Notes: generated by a model not told the origin, from the sequence alone. A stretch of 64,000 bases of DNA from Ralstonia sp. RRA (GCF_037023145.1 NZ_CP146092.1:124001-188000); one strand, 5' to 3'; shown: positions 24,458 through 34,335, counted from the stretch's first letter. Numbers and translations: made by a program.

Positions 24458-24955
24458 ATGGCCGAAGCCGCTGCCGCCACGACTGCCCCCGCCCCTGCTG
24501 CCAAGGGCGGCTCCACCAAGCTGCTGCTGATCATCCTGATCGTGCTCGTGCTCGTCGGCATGGGCGGCGCCGCTGCCTGGTTCTTCCTGGGAGGCGCCAA
24601 CCACGCCGCGTCCCCCGCCGCACCGGCCAAGCCCAAAGAGCCGGTGTTCGTGCCAATGGATACCCTGACCGTCAACCTCAAGCCCGAGGAAGGCAACGAT
24701 CGCTATCTGCAGATCGGTATCACCTTCAAGAGTTTTGACAAGCACGCAGAAGAAGGCATCAAGACCTACACGCCCGAACTGCGCAGCCGAATCCTGACGC
24801 TGCTGGCCAGCAAGTCGCCCACCGAGCTGTATCCGGCAGAGGGCAAGGCCGCGCTGGCCAAGGAAATCGTCGAACAATGCGAGCAGGTGTTCAAGGCTGT
24901 CGGCAAGGAATCGCCGGTGGCGGACGTCCTGTTCACCAACTTCGTGATTCAGTGA
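24458..24955 (+). CDS. fliL: Flagellar basal body-associated protein FliL
   Basis: Single-span inner-membrane protein that supports stator function. 165 residues from the ATG at 24458: Ala/Thr/Pro-rich cytoplasmic N-terminus, one membrane helix at about residues 22-45 (LLLIILIVLVLVGMGGAAAW), a Pro/Ala linker, and the periplasmic FliL domain (MDTLTVNLKPEEGNDRYLQI). It is the first gene of fliLMNOPQR and its stop is one base before the fliM ATG. Confidence 0.95.
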   Translation: MAEAAAATTAPAPAAKGGSTKLLLIILIVLVLVGMGGAAAWFFLGGANHAASPAAPAKPKEPVFVPMDTLTVNLKPEEGNDRYLQIGITFKSFDKHAEEGIKTYTPELRSRILTLLASKSPTELYPAEGKAALAKEIVEQCEQVFKAVGKESPVADVLFTNFVIQ

Positions 24956-24956
24956 C

Positions 24957-25964
24957 ATGCTCAAGGAAGAGTTTCTTTCCCAGGAGGAGATCGATGCGCT
25001 CCTCAAGGGCGTCACCAACGAGGTCGACGAGGAACCTGTCGCGGCCGACCCGTCTGGTGTACGCACCTACAACCTGGGCTCTCAGGAGCGCATCGTCCGT
25101 GGGCGCATGCCCACGCTGGAAATCATCAACGAGCGGTTTGCGCGCAACTGGCGCCTGGGGTTGTTCAACTTCATGCGCCGCAATGCGGAAATCTCCGTTG
25201 GGCCGGTGAAGGTCCAGAAGTACAGCGAGTTCATCCGCAACCTGGTCGTGCCGGCCGCCATCAACCTCGTGCACGTCAAGCCGCTGCGCGGCACGGCGCT
25301 GTTCGTGTTCGACCCCAACCTGATCTTCCTGGTGGTCGACAACCTGTTCGGTGGCGACGGGCGCTTCCACATGCGCGTGGAAGGCCGTGACTTTACCGAT
25401 GTGGAGCAGCGCATCATCCAGCGCATGCTGCAGCTCGTGTTCGAGCACTACGCCAAGGCCTGGCAACCGATCTACCCGATCGAGTTCGAAGCGCTGCGCA
25501 TGGAAATGCACACCGAGTTTGCCAACGTGGCCACGCCCAACGAGGTGGTCGTCAGCACCAGCTTCAGTGTGGAGCTGGGCAGCAACGGCGGCGACGTGCA
25601 CATCTGCATGCCCTACACGATGATCGAGCCGATCCGCGACCGGCTCACCTCCGCCATCCAGGGCGAGGCGCTGGAAGTGGACAAGCGCTGGGTTCGCCTG
25701 CTCTCGCAGCAGGTGCAAACCGCCGAGGTGGAACTGATTGCAGCCCTGACCACCGCCCGCGTGCAGTTTTCCGACCTCCTGAACATGAAGGTGGGTGATG
25801 TCCTGCCGGTTGAGCTGGACGATTTCGTGACCGCCAAGGTAGACGGCGTGCCCGTCATGGAATGCAGCTACGGCACCTTCAACGGTCAATACGCCCTGCG
25901 GGTCAACCGCATGCTGAATATGAGCGGCAGTGAATCTGCCATGGAGTCTGAAGATGACAACTGA
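24957..25964 (+). CDS. fliM: Flagellar motor switch protein FliM
   Basis: C-ring component that receives CheY-P. 335 residues. The N-terminal CheY-binding motif is present (LSQEEIDALLKG, about residues 6-17). The CheC-like middle domain contains ERIVRGRMPTLEIINERFAR, and the C-terminal SpoA domain ends near MKVGDVLPVELDD and MECSYGTFNGQYALRV. The gene overlaps fliN by 11 bp. Confidence 0.97.
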   Translation: MLKEEFLSQEEIDALLKGVTNEVDEEPVAADPSGVRTYNLGSQERIVRGRMPTLEIINERFARNWRLGLFNFMRRNAEISVGPVKVQKYSEFIRNLVVPAAINLVHVKPLRGTALFVFDPNLIFLVVDNLFGGDGRFHMRVEGRDFTDVEQRIIQRMLQLVFEHYAKAWQPIYPIEFEALRMEMHTEFANVATPNEVVVSTSFSVELGSNGGDVHICMPYTMIEPIRDRLTSAIQGEALEVDKRWVRLLSQQVQTAEVELIAALTTARVQFSDLLNMKVGDVLPVELDDFVTAKVDGVPVMECSYGTFNGQYALRVNRMLNMSGSESAMESEDDN

Positions 25965-26406
25965 ACCGACCATGAACCCCGAGACCAGCGCCGACGACAT
26001 CGATGTCGAGATGACGATGGAAGAGGCCATGGCACTGGAGGCAGCACAACGTGCAGCCGCCAATCCGCCGGCAGCCACGCCAGCCACCGATTCGGTGTTC
26101 AAGCCGCTGGTTGTCGATAACCCCAGTGCGGCCGGCAACACGCGCAACGACATCGACATGATCCTGGACATCCCCGTGCAGTTGACGGTGGAGCTGGGCC
26201 GCACCAAGGTGCCCATCAAGAACCTGCTGCAACTGGCACAGGGCTCGGTGGTGGAGCTGGACGCACTGGCCGGCGAGCCGATGGACGTGCTCGTCAACGG
26301 CTACCTGATCGCCCAGGGCGAAGTGGTGGTCGTGAACGAGAAGTTCGGTATCCGCCTGACCGACATCATCACGCCGTCCGAACGTATCCGTAAGTTGAAC
26401 CGCTGA
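25954..26406 (+). CDS. fliN: Flagellar motor switch protein FliN
   Basis: Lower C-ring protein and docking site for FliH. The ATG at 25954 lies inside the end of fliM, with a GGAG upstream; 150 residues. An acidic, alanine-rich N-terminal extension (about 70 residues) precedes the SpoA domain (MILDIPVQLTVELGRTKVPI, LAGEPMDVLVNGYLIAQGEV, VNEKFGIRLTDIITP). It is followed by a 69-bp gap before fliO. Confidence 0.96.
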   Translation: MTTEPTMNPETSADDIDVEMTMEEAMALEAAQRAAANPPAATPATDSVFKPLVVDNPSAAGNTRNDIDMILDIPVQLTVELGRTKVPIKNLLQLAQGSVVELDALAGEPMDVLVNGYLIAQGEVVVVNEKFGIRLTDIITPSERIRKLNR

Positions 26407-26475
26407 GTTGAACCACCCAGCGTCATACACGACGCACCCTGCGCAACCACTGCTCCCCCCGGGCAAGGTATTGAA

Positions 26476-26865
26476 ATGAACCATGCAGTTGATTGGGCCC
26501 GCACCTTGGGCGGCCTGTTTGTCGTATTGGCCATGATCGTGGCAGCCGGCTGGCTGCTGCGCAGGCTGCAACAGCGTGCGGGCATGGGCCCTGGGCGCCG
26601 CAGCCAGGTCATCTCGGTGGTGGCGCAGCAGATGCTGGGCGCCCGCGAGAAAGTCGTGGTGGTGGAAGTGGATGGCACGTGGCTGGTGCTGGGCGTTACC
26701 CAGCACAACGTCCAGACGCTGCACACGCTGCCACGGCCCATTGAGCCCGCCACGCCAGCCGAGCCGAATACTAACTCCGGCGATGGCTCCAATACCAAAC
26801 CCCCTTCCTTTGCGGATGCACTGGCCGTCCAGGTCAAGCGCCACCTGACGGGGAAGTCGGAATGA
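26476..26865 (+). CDS. fliO: Flagellar biosynthesis protein FliO
   Basis: Membrane protein that helps stabilise FliP during export-gate assembly. 129 residues: one N-terminal span (about residues 9-28, [18 protein letters not shown]) then a soluble domain with [20 protein letters not shown], the signature of FliO, and a Pro/Asn/Ser-rich tail. Its stop overlaps the fliP ATG. Confidence 0.93.
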   Translation: MNHAVDWARTLGGLFVVLAMIVAAGWLLRRLQQRAGMGPGRRSQVISVVAQQMLGAREKVVVVEVDGTWLVLGVTQHNVQTLHTLPRPIEPATPAEPNTNSGDGSNTKPPSFADALAVQVKRHLTGKSE

Positions 26866-27611
26866 ACATGCGTGCTGTTTTCCGTTACCTAGCTGCGCTG
26901 GCCCTGCTGTGTGCCGCGCCCGCCGTGTTTGCGCAGGCGCAACCCGGCCTGCCGCTGCTCTCCGGCACTGCTGGCGGGCAGAGCTACACGCTGCCGGTGC
27001 AGACGCTGATCTTTCTCACGTCGCTGGGCTTCCTGCCGGCCATCATCCTGATGATGAGCAGCTTCACGCGCATCGTCATCGTGCTGTCGTTGCTGCGCCA
27101 TGCGCTGGGCACGCAGACCACGCCGCCCAACCAGGTGCTGATTGGGCTGGCGCTGTTTCTCACGTTCTTCGTCATGTCCCCGGTGCTCGACAAGGTGTAC
27201 ACCGACGCCTACGTGCCACTGCGCGACAGCAAGATCACCGTAGAACAGGCCATGGACACGGCCGCCACCCCGCTGCGCCAGTTCATGCTCAAGCAGACGC
27301 GCGAGCCGGACCTCGCCCTGTTCGTCAAGATGGGCAACATGCCGCCCATCGCCAGCCCCGAGCAGACGCCCATGCGCGCGCTCATTCCCGCCTTTGTCAC
27401 CAGCGAGCTGAAGAGCGCGTTCCAGATCGGGTTTGCCATCTTCATCCCGTTCCTGGTGATCGACATCGTGGTGGCGGCCGTGCTGATGTCGATGGGGATG
27501 ATGATGGTCACGCCGTCGATCTTCTCGCTGCCGTTCAAGATCATGCTGTTCGTGCTGGTGGATGGCTGGCACCTGCTGCTGGGCTCGCTGGCCCAGAGCT
27601 TTGTGCAATAA
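26862..27611 (+). CDS. fliP: Flagellar export-gate protein FliP
   Basis: Core of the type III export gate in the inner membrane. 249 residues with a cleavable-type signal peptide ([19 protein letters not shown], cleavage likely near residue 27), four further spans and the FliP signatures [19 protein letters not shown] and [19 protein letters not shown]. Starts within the fliO stop (ATGA); a second ATG two codons later is possible. Confidence 0.97.
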   Translation: MNMRAVFRYLAALALLCAAPAVFAQAQPGLPLLSGTAGGQSYTLPVQTLIFLTSLGFLPAIILMMSSFTRIVIVLSLLRHALGTQTTPPNQVLIGLALFLTFFVMSPVLDKVYTDAYVPLRDSKITVEQAMDTAATPLRQFMLKQTREPDLALFVKMGNMPPIASPEQTPMRALIPAFVTSELKSAFQIGFAIFIPFLVIDIVVAAVLMSMGMMMVTPSIFSLPFKIMLFVLVDGWHLLLGSLAQSFVQ

Positions 27612-27620
27612 GGAGCCGCC

Positions 27621-27890
27621 ATGACACCCGAGTACGTATTGGATATGGCGCGCCAGGCGATGCAGGTCGCCATGATGGTGGGCGCGCCGATGCTGTTGGT
27701 GTCGCTCGTGGTCGGCCTGCTGATGGCGGTGTTCCAGGCTGCCACGCAGCTCAACGAGCAATCGCTGTCGTTCATTCCCAAGCTGGTGGCCGTGGCCGCC
27801 ACCATGATCCTGGCGGGCCCCTGGCTCGTGAGCGTGATCGTCGACTACACGCGCGATCTGCTCACCAACATCCCCAACTACGTCAATTGA
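27621..27890 (+). CDS. fliQ: Flagellar export-gate protein FliQ
   Basis: Small two-span export-gate subunit, 89 residues, the normal size. Motifs: MVGAPMLLVSLVVGLLMAVF and ATQLNEQSLSFIPKLVAVAA. A ribosome site AAGGAG precedes the ATG. Confidence 0.97.
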   Translation: MTPEYVLDMARQAMQVAMMVGAPMLLVSLVVGLLMAVFQAATQLNEQSLSFIPKLVAVAATMILAGPWLVSVIVDYTRDLLTNIPNYVN

Positions 27891-27922
27891 CGTAGGCACT
27901 CCGCACCGCCAATCGCGCCACC

Positions 27923-28726
27923 ATGATCCAGTTCACCGCCACCCAGCTCAACGGCTGGATCGCCATGTACTGGTGGCCGCTCGTGCGCATTCTGGCGTTC
28001 ATCGCCATCGCACCGCCGTTTGCCAACACGGAAGTGCCGATGTCGATCAAGGTGGCGTTCGGCGTGATCCTCACAGTGGCGCTGGCACCGATCCTGCCGG
28101 TGCCGCCTGGCGTGTCCGTGGGCTCATACGAGGGGCTGTGGATCACCCTGCTGCAAGTGGCGATCGGGCTGTCGCTCGGGTTTTGTGTGCAGCTCGTGTT
28201 CAGCGCCATCAGCGGTGCGGGTGAGCTGATGTCGATACAGATGGGCCTGGGCTTTGCCACACTGATCGACCCGCAGCAGACCGAAAGCAGCATGCTGCTC
28301 GGCCGCTTCCTCAATCTCACGGCCCTCACCGCCTTCATTGCCGGCGACGGGCACCTTGTGCTGCTGCACGCCCTGTTCGACAGCTTTACTGCCCTGCCCG
28401 TTTCTGCTGCGCCGCTGGCCAACCCCGGCTGGCAGGCACTGGCCGAAGGCGGCACCATCGCCTTTGCACTGGCCGTGCGCGTCGCCCTGCCGATCATCGC
28501 CATCATGATGATCGTCAACCTGGCCTTTGCCGTGCTCGCACGCACCGCTCAGGCGCTCAACCCGTTTGCCGTGGGCATTTCCGCCACGCTGGTGGTGGGG
28601 CTGATGTTAGTGATGGTGATGATGACGTCGCTGGCGCCGGTGGTGGAGCGCTCGGTCATGAATGCGTTGGAGTTGAGTGGGCAGGCGTTTGGGCAGTTCG
28701 GGCAAAATCGGGCGTTACCTCGCTGA
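27923..28726 (+). CDS. fliR: Flagellar export-gate protein FliR
   Basis: Multi-span export-gate subunit, 267 residues. Motifs: YWWPLVRILAFIAIAPPFAN, GFCVQLVFSAISGAGELMSI and QMGLGFATLIDPQ. It is the last gene of the fliLMNOPQR operon; flhB is not adjacent. Confidence 0.96.
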   Translation: MIQFTATQLNGWIAMYWWPLVRILAFIAIAPPFANTEVPMSIKVAFGVILTVALAPILPVPPGVSVGSYEGLWITLLQVAIGLSLGFCVQLVFSAISGAGELMSIQMGLGFATLIDPQQTESSMLLGRFLNLTALTAFIAGDGHLVLLHALFDSFTALPVSAAPLANPGWQALAEGGTIAFALAVRVALPIIAIMMIVNLAFAVLARTAQALNPFAVGISATLVVGLMLVMVMMTSLAPVVERSVMNALELSGQAFGQFGQNRALPR

Positions 28727-28781
28727 TGCAACCCGTCATCAAGGGTGTAATCGACGTCCGCCCTTCCCGCGCTATCCACCA

Positions 28782-29129
28782 ATGAATAGTCAAAGAATTC
28801 GATTTCTTCGCCAACGTATTCCCACTTTCGAGTGCGTCCCTGGATGCCACGACTGTTGCGGGCCCGTAACAGCCTCGACGGAAGAAATGTCGAGGCTTCC
28901 CGTCAAGAGCGACAGCGAACACGAAACCGCACTGGCAAACCTGAGTTGCCCGCATCTCGATGCCAAGGGATGCAGCGTGTATTCGGAACGCCCGTTGATT
29001 TGTCGATTATTTGGGACAACTCCACGACTCGCCTGCCCGAACGGGAAGCGGCCAGACAAGATGATCGATCCGGACATTGAAGCGGAGATTCACCGCTTCT
29101 TTGCAGAGACACGTCACGTGCTGGTCTGA
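28782..29129 (+). CDS. YkgJ-like cysteine-cluster protein
   Basis: A 115-residue protein with the Cys-rich metal- or Fe-S-type cluster of the YkgJ/UPF0153 family: C-x3-C-x2-CC in CVPGCHDCC (near residues 20-28), then SCPHLDAKGCSVYSERPLICR. The biochemical role of the family is unknown. The ATG at 28782 is the first that keeps the Cys motif close to the N-terminus; the upstream in-frame extension reaches back into fliR. Confidence 0.8.
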   Translation: MNSQRIRFLRQRIPTFECVPGCHDCCGPVTASTEEMSRLPVKSDSEHETALANLSCPHLDAKGCSVYSERPLICRLFGTTPRLACPNGKRPDKMIDPDIEAEIHRFFAETRHVLV

Positions 29130-29381
29130 GGCAACGCGGCGTAACGAGGGTTCCACGCCTCGATCGCTTCCTCCATGGCACTGAAAGCGACACGGCGCAG
29201 TGTGGTGACGCGCGCTTCGTCAAAGCAAGGGCAGACCTATCAATCAGATTCCGCCGTACCCATCTTCCCGAGATGCCAGTCGGAACATGCTCGGCGCGGC
29301 TTCCTGAAATTTGCCTGAGCCACGGTGTTAGTCTTGGGCAATCACACGTTTCCAAGCGTCACCGAAAAGGAGTCTCACCAC

Positions 29382-30110
29382 ATGAGCCGCCGTGTTCTTG
29401 TGACGGGCGCAAGCCGTGGCATTGGCCGCGCGATCGCCTACCAACTGGCATCTGACGGGTTCGACGTCTCGGTCCATTGCCGCAGCGGCCGCAAAGAGGC
29501 CGAGGCCGTCGTGGCCGACATTCAAGCGCAGGGCGGCACTGCCCACGTCTTGCAGTTCGACGTGCGCGACCGCAATGCCTGCCGCACGCAGCTCGAAGCC
29601 GACGTTGAAGCGCACGGCGCGTACTACGGCATCGTCCTGTGCGCGGGTGTAACGCGCGATGCCGCCTTCCCCGCCCTGACCGACGAAGACTGGGACATCG
29701 TGCTGGAAACGGGCCTGGACGGTTTCTACAACGTCGTGCACCCGCTCACCATGCCGATGGTGCGTGCGCGCCAGGGCGGGCGCATTGTCACCATTGCCTC
29801 CGTCTCGGGGGTGATGGGCAATCGCGGGCAGGTCAACTACAGCGCGGCCAAGGCCGGGTTGATTGGCGCGACGAAGGCACTGGCCGTGGAGCTGGCCTCG
29901 CGCAAGATCACCGTCAATTGCGTGGCGCCCGGGCTGATCGAAACCGAAATGCTGGCCCACATGGAACACATGGATCAGGCCCTGCAGGCCGTGCCGATGA
30001 ACCGCGTTGGCCAACCGGCGGAGGTGGCTGCGGTGGTGGGCTTTCTGATGTCGGATGCCGCCTCCTATGTCACGCGGCAGTTGATTGGCGTGAATGGCGG
30101 GATGATCTGA
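29382..30110 (+). CDS. 3-oxoacyl-ACP reductase-like short-chain dehydrogenase (FabG-type)
   Basis: A 242-residue classical SDR. The NADP-binding TGASRGIGRAIA (residues 7-18), the N-A-G equivalent region LCAGVTRDAAF, catalytic Ser in IASVSGVMGNRGQ and the YxxxK pair in VNYSAAKAGLIG are all present, as is the C-terminal GQPAEVAAVVGFLMSDAASY. An AAGGAG site lies before the ATG at 29382. It could serve fatty-acid or polyketide-type synthesis; no partner gene is adjacent, so the physiological substrate is open. Confidence 0.88.
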   Translation: MSRRVLVTGASRGIGRAIAYQLASDGFDVSVHCRSGRKEAEAVVADIQAQGGTAHVLQFDVRDRNACRTQLEADVEAHGAYYGIVLCAGVTRDAAFPALTDEDWDIVLETGLDGFYNVVHPLTMPMVRARQGGRIVTIASVSGVMGNRGQVNYSAAKAGLIGATKALAVELASRKITVNCVAPGLIETEMLAHMEHMDQALQAVPMNRVGQPAEVAAVVGFLMSDAASYVTRQLIGVNGGMI

Positions 30111-30211
30111 TCTCCGCAAAGCACTGGATGCCTATACTGCATTGCTAAGACGCTCCCCCGCAGTACGCGATGTCATGCGACGTTGACCAAACGAAGCAAG
30201 GAGACATGACA

Positions 30212-30634
30212 ATGGACCTCATCGTGGAGCAAGTGGAAGTCTGGGCAGCCAGCATTCCAGACAAGCCAGGTGGCCTGGCAACGGTCTTGACGACCCTGCG
30301 CGATGCCGGGGCCGATCTGCAGTGGATCATCGCGCGCCGCAGCCCCGACAGACTCGGCGAAGGCGTTGTCTTCATCACCCCACTGCAAGGCGATCACGAA
30401 ATGCAGGCCGCGGCGGTGGCGGGCTTCAACGTTTCGCAAAAACAGCACTGCGTTCGTGTCACGGGCCGCAATCAGCCAGGCATTGCCGCGGCACTGACCG
30501 AGGACCTTGCCGAGGCCGGAATCAACCTCCGGGGCTTCTCAGCCGCAGCGATCGACTCGCAGTTCGTTGCCTACATTGCAGTTGACTCGCAAGAGGCGGT
30601 TGACAAGGCAATGGCTGTTCTTAAGGCTGTCTGA
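30212..30634 (+). CDS. Tandem ACT-domain protein
   Basis: A 140-residue protein made of two ACT-like modules: the first with SIPDKPGGLATVLTTLRDAG, the second with VTGRNQPGIAAALTEDLAEA. ACT domains usually bind amino acids and control a partner enzyme. No enzyme domain is fused and no partner is obvious. The ATG at 30212 is chosen since AAGGAG sits 8 nt upstream; an ATG at 30206 is too close to it. Confidence 0.8.
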   Translation: MDLIVEQVEVWAASIPDKPGGLATVLTTLRDAGADLQWIIARRSPDRLGEGVVFITPLQGDHEMQAAAVAGFNVSQKQHCVRVTGRNQPGIAAALTEDLAEAGINLRGFSAAAIDSQFVAYIAVDSQEAVDKAMAVLKAV

Positions 30635-30700
30635 TCGCTTGAACGGCGCTGGCCAACCAGGGCGGCGCGGACCGCAAGTGCATCAAAGGCCCCGGATCCG

Positions 30701-31492
30701 TCAGAATGCGCGATCCACCGTCGGCCGCCCACGCTGCTTCAGATGATGTGCCGCCGAGCACAAGTCCAGCACATGCTGTGTCTCCAGACTTTGCGCACGC
30801 GTGAGCAACGCGTTCAGCGGTGGGAGTTTCCCCTTCCAGGCCAGCAAGGTGTAGTTGCCGCCATCCTCGGAAAGCCAGATGGAGAAGGACTCGCCGAACG
30901 CAGTGCGGACTTCGTCCAGGTAGAACGGAATATCCGGGTCCGTCTCCAGGAAATTGGCAACCAGCACGCCATTGTCTGCAAGCCGTGCGCGGCAATCCGC
31001 ATAGAACTCCGCCGTGCCCAGTTGCGCGGGCATGCCGTATGCCAGGAAGCCATCGACCAAAATCACATCCGGCCGCGCCTCTTGGCCTTTGACGTATTCG
31101 ACGCCATCGGCACAGACCACCTCGAAGCGACCGTCATCCGGCGGAATCTGGAACGCATTGCGCAAGGCGATCACGGACGGGTCGATCTCGATCGCCACCA
31201 CTTTCGTATCGGGAAGATGGTGATAGCAGTACTTGGCCAGCGAGCCGCCACCCAAACCAATGATCGAAATCCGGGCAGGCGCCGGGTGCAAGAGCAAGAA
31301 GCTCATCATCGTCCGGGTATAGCCGAGCACCAGCTTGTTGGGCGCATGCCTGAGCATGAGGCTCTGGATTGCCTGCTCATCGAAATGCAGTGAAATGATC
31401 GGCCCTGATTCCAGCACCACGGGTTTCCCATCACTGGGAGAATCAACAGGAAACGCCATGTCTGCGTCAAGGAAGGCGCTGGAGGGGTCCAT
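30701..31492 (-). CDS. Spermidine-synthase-like class I methyltransferase-fold protein
   Basis: A 263-residue protein with the spermidine-synthase/SAM Rossmann fold: IGLGGGSLAKYCYHHLPDTK and VVAIEIDPSVIALRNAF, then CADGVEYV and DVILVDGFL. It resembles polyamine aminopropyltransferase-like proteins that lack a confirmed substrate. The first 40 residues have no recognised motif. It is convergent with the ACT-domain gene. Confidence 0.75.
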   Translation of the reverse strand: MDPSSAFLDADMAFPVDSPSDGKPVVLESGPIISLHFDEQAIQSLMLRHAPNKLVLGYTRTMMSFLLLHPAPARISIIGLGGGSLAKYCYHHLPDTKVVAIEIDPSVIALRNAFQIPPDDGRFEVVCADGVEYVKGQEARPDVILVDGFLAYGMPAQLGTAEFYADCRARLADNGVLVANFLETDPDIPFYLDEVRTAFGESFSIWLSEDGGNYTLLAWKGKLPPLNALLTRAQSLETQHVLDLCSAAHHLKQRGRPTVDRAF

Positions 31493-31607
31493 CGGGTGTT
31501 CTCAATCAAATATCCGCAACGGTGGCAAGGTTACAGCACCACGCCATAGCCCCCGGAATCCGAGACAACCCGCTTCAATTGCCCCCGAGCGATCTCGGCG
31601 GCCTCGG

Positions 31608-33338
31608 CTACCGGTTCAACCACTCCTCCCGGCTGACTTTGAGCACCGCTTCAGCCTGCCTGGATAGCGCTGCCTGGTGCTCGCGAGCGGCGTCCTCGCT
31701 GGAGCCGATCAGCACATCGCACCGGGCGATGGCAGCAGCAAAGCTGTCCTGATAGTTGTCGTGCCCAACAGCGGCCAGGATGCCCGCCTTCTCCAGCTTG
31801 CCCCTGACCCGATCGTTCGCTTCGCTGACCAGCACCGTGATGCTGCGTTTCTCCAGCTTGGCGATCACTTCCTCCAGGGTGAGTAGCCCGGTCATGTCGA
31901 TAAACGGCACGCGTTTGAGCCGCAGAATCAGCACTCGCGGGTCTGCGTGGGTCTGACTCAAGGCGCGCTCGAAATTTTCGACCGCTCCGAAGAAGAACGG
32001 GCCGTCGATCGCGTAGACCAGCACGCTGGGTGGCAATTGCATCTGCCCCAATTCGGTACCGAGCTGCTGGACGGACTGCTGCGACACTTCAACCGACGAG
32101 GCCATCCGCCGCAAGAACTGCAGCGTGGCCAGGATGACGCCGATGTTGACCGCCACCACCAGATCGGCAAACACCGTCAGGAAAAACGTCATCAGCAGAA
32201 TCGCGACATCGGCACGTGGTGCACGCCGAGTCATCCGCGCAAAGTGTCGGACCTCGCTCATGTTGTAGGCCACCACGAACAGGATCGCCGACAACGCCGC
32301 CAGCGGCACCTTCGACGCCAACGGCGCAAGCAGGAGGAGGATCGCAACCAGCGTCAGCGCGTGCACGATGCCTGCCAAGGGGCTGTTCCCTCCGTTGCGG
32401 ATGTTCGTTGCCGTACGGGCAATCGCGCCAGTCGCCGCGAAGCCGCCAAAGAGGGGCGCCGCGATATTGGCAAGCCCCTGACCAATCAGCTCCTGGTTCG
32501 CGTCGTGGCGGGTCCCGGCCATGCCATCGGCCACCACCGCCGACAGCAGCGACTCAATCGCACCCAGCATCGCAATCGTAAAAGCGGGGCCGACCAGTTC
32601 GACGACGCGCGTCATGGTCACGTTGGGCAAGGTGATGTTGGGCAGGCCTTGTGGAAGGCCGCCGAAGGTGCTGCCAATGGTGGCCACGCCATCGAAGTGG
32701 AATGTTGCCTGCAGTGCGGTGACGACAACCATCGCCACCAGTGGACCAGGCACCCGCTTAAGACGAGCAAAGCGCGGGGTGAGGATGACCAGCAACAGGC
32801 TTGCGATGGCCAATGCCGTAGTTGCGGGATGCAGATGCGGCAGGGCTTGCAGCGTATGCCAGAGCTTGTCGTGGAAATGTGCCCCAGACGGTTTGGGTAG
32901 CCCGAAAAAATCGGGCCATTGCCCCACCCAGATAATGACGCCGATCCCCGTCGTAAAGCCGACGATGACTGGGGCCGGGATGAACTTGATGACCGTCCCC
33001 AGCCGGGCGGCGCCCATCCCCACCAGAATGATGCCCGCCATCAGCGTGGCGATCTGAAGACCATCGATGCCATGCGCGGCCGTGACACCCGACAGGATCA
33101 CGATGAATGCACCCGTCGGCCCTGCGATCTGCATACGGCTGCCACCGAAGGCGGAAACCAGCAGGCCAGCGACGATGGCGGTATAGAGCCCCTGCTCAGG
33201 CTTTGCGCCGGAGGCAATGGCAAAGGCCATCGCCAGCGGTAACGCCACGACGCCGACGACCAAGCCGGAGATCACGTTGGGCAGCCAATTCTGGCGTCGC
33301 AGCAATCCAGCGCGATAAGCTTCTTGCAGTGCGATCAT
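31608..33338 (-). CDS. SulP-family inorganic anion transporter with STAS domain
   Basis: A 576-residue secondary transporter. The start at 33338 is supported by GCAGGAC upstream; the longer frame to 33506 is Arg/Pro-rich and unlike the family. Sulfate-transporter core spans run from about residue 15 to 400 (SGLVVGVVALPLAMAFAIAS, QIAGPTGAFIVILSGV, GAIESLLSAVVADGM). The STAS domain occupies about residues 440-550 (VLVYAIDGPFFFGAVENFE, ILRLKRVPFIDMTGL). Sulfate or bicarbonate are family substrates; the anion here is not decided by sequence. Confidence 0.9.
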   Translation of the reverse strand: MIALQEAYRAGLLRRQNWLPNVISGLVVGVVALPLAMAFAIASGAKPEQGLYTAIVAGLLVSAFGGSRMQIAGPTGAFIVILSGVTAAHGIDGLQIATLMAGIILVGMGAARLGTVIKFIPAPVIVGFTTGIGVIIWVGQWPDFFGLPKPSGAHFHDKLWHTLQALPHLHPATTALAIASLLLVILTPRFARLKRVPGPLVAMVVVTALQATFHFDGVATIGSTFGGLPQGLPNITLPNVTMTRVVELVGPAFTIAMLGAIESLLSAVVADGMAGTRHDANQELIGQGLANIAAPLFGGFAATGAIARTATNIRNGGNSPLAGIVHALTLVAILLLLAPLASKVPLAALSAILFVVAYNMSEVRHFARMTRRAPRADVAILLMTFFLTVFADLVVAVNIGVILATLQFLRRMASSVEVSQQSVQQLGTELGQMQLPPSVLVYAIDGPFFFGAVENFERALSQTHADPRVLILRLKRVPFIDMTGLLTLEEVIAKLEKRSITVLVSEANDRVRGKLEKAGILAAVGHDNYQDSFAAAIARCDVLIGSSEDAAREHQAALSRQAEAVLKVSREEWLNR

Positions 33339-33591
33339 GGATGTGTCCTGCCAACCCGTTCGACTCATCCATGGTAATCCCGGTGCCCGTGCCGCGAGTA
33401 AAACCGTTGATGGTTTCAATGTATCCGCAACAGGCAGGCCGACATCTAGGCCGCTGACCTCGCCTGGACGTGCTCGAAGCCGAGCGCGACGCCTCACTAC
33501 ACGCATGGAAGCCGCTTGATCCGCCCGGGCTCGGCGCCCAAATGGGGCGAATCAAATGGGCGAATCAAGTGCGCGCTGCCCTCAATGCGGC

Positions 33592-34335
33592 CTACCGCCG
33601 ACGCAACAGCAGATCGTCCACGATCGGCACCACAGCCAGCAGCATCAGGATCGAAGCCAGCGGAATCGTCGTTGCATAGCCGAGGTGCTTGAACCCCAGC
33701 GCCCCCGTCACGCCACCCACGAAAAACATGCCCAGCAGCGACACCAGCAGCCGCAGTTTGGGCCGGTTGGCGACCACGGTCGGCAAGTTGCGATGTCCGT
33801 GGTTCCAGTACAGCGCCTTGCCGACCTCAATGCCGATGTCGGTGGCCAAGCCGGTCACGTGCGTGGTGCGGATCTCCGCCTTTGAAATCTTGGTGATGAT
33901 GGCGTTCTGCAACCCCATCAGAAAACACAGCAGCACGACGGTGGCCGGCACAAACACGACGCGGTATTGATCAAGCGACGTGCCCATCATGCCGAAGAGC
34001 AGCAGCAACCCAGCTTCGAGCATGAGCGGCAGCGCAAATTCACTCTGCGTGCGGCGTCGGCGCCCCCAGTTGACAAGCACGGCCGTACAGGCCGCCCCGC
34101 ACAGGAACGCCAGCAGCGACGCAAAACCCGCGAGCAGGAGCACGATATTGCCCAGCACGAGGTCGTCGGCCATTGCCGAGACAATGCCGGACATATGCGA
34201 GGTGTACTGCTTGACGGCGAGAAAGCCGCCTGCGTTGGCGGCGCCCGCCACGAAGGCCAGTGATTGCCCCAGGCGCCGGTTGGCGTCATCGGTGCGTTGG
34301 GGGCTGGTCAGGCGGCGGAGGTATTGAATCGGCAT
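33592..34335 (-). CDS. DUF1275 (YoaK-family) membrane protein
   Basis: Predicted six-span inner-membrane protein of 247 residues. Family motifs: SLAFVAGAANAGGFLAVKQY, TSHMSGIVSAMADDLVLGN and KISKAEIRTTHVTGLATDIG. Function of the family is unknown. The ATG at 34335 is preferred because family members begin with an equivalent M-P-x-x-Y-L-R; an ATG at 34365 would add ten residues. Confidence 0.85.
   Translation of the reverse strand: MPIQYLRRLTSPQRTDDANRRLGQSLAFVAGAANAGGFLAVKQYTSHMSGIVSAMADDLVLGNIVLLLAGFASLLAFLCGAACTAVLVNWGRRRRTQSEFALPLMLEAGLLLLFGMMGTSLDQYRVVFVPATVVLLCFLMGLQNAIITKISKAEIRTTHVTGLATDIGIEVGKALYWNHGHRNLPTVVANRPKLRLLVSLLGMFFVGGVTGALGFKHLGYATTIPLASILMLLAVVPIVDDLLLRRR

Noticed and set aside
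29114..29236. Short minus-strand open stretch with protein-like composition (EARVTTLRRVAFSAMEEAIEA)
   Set aside because: About 40 codons, no start with ribosome site and a stop immediately upstream; could be a gene remnant but I cannot name the parent.
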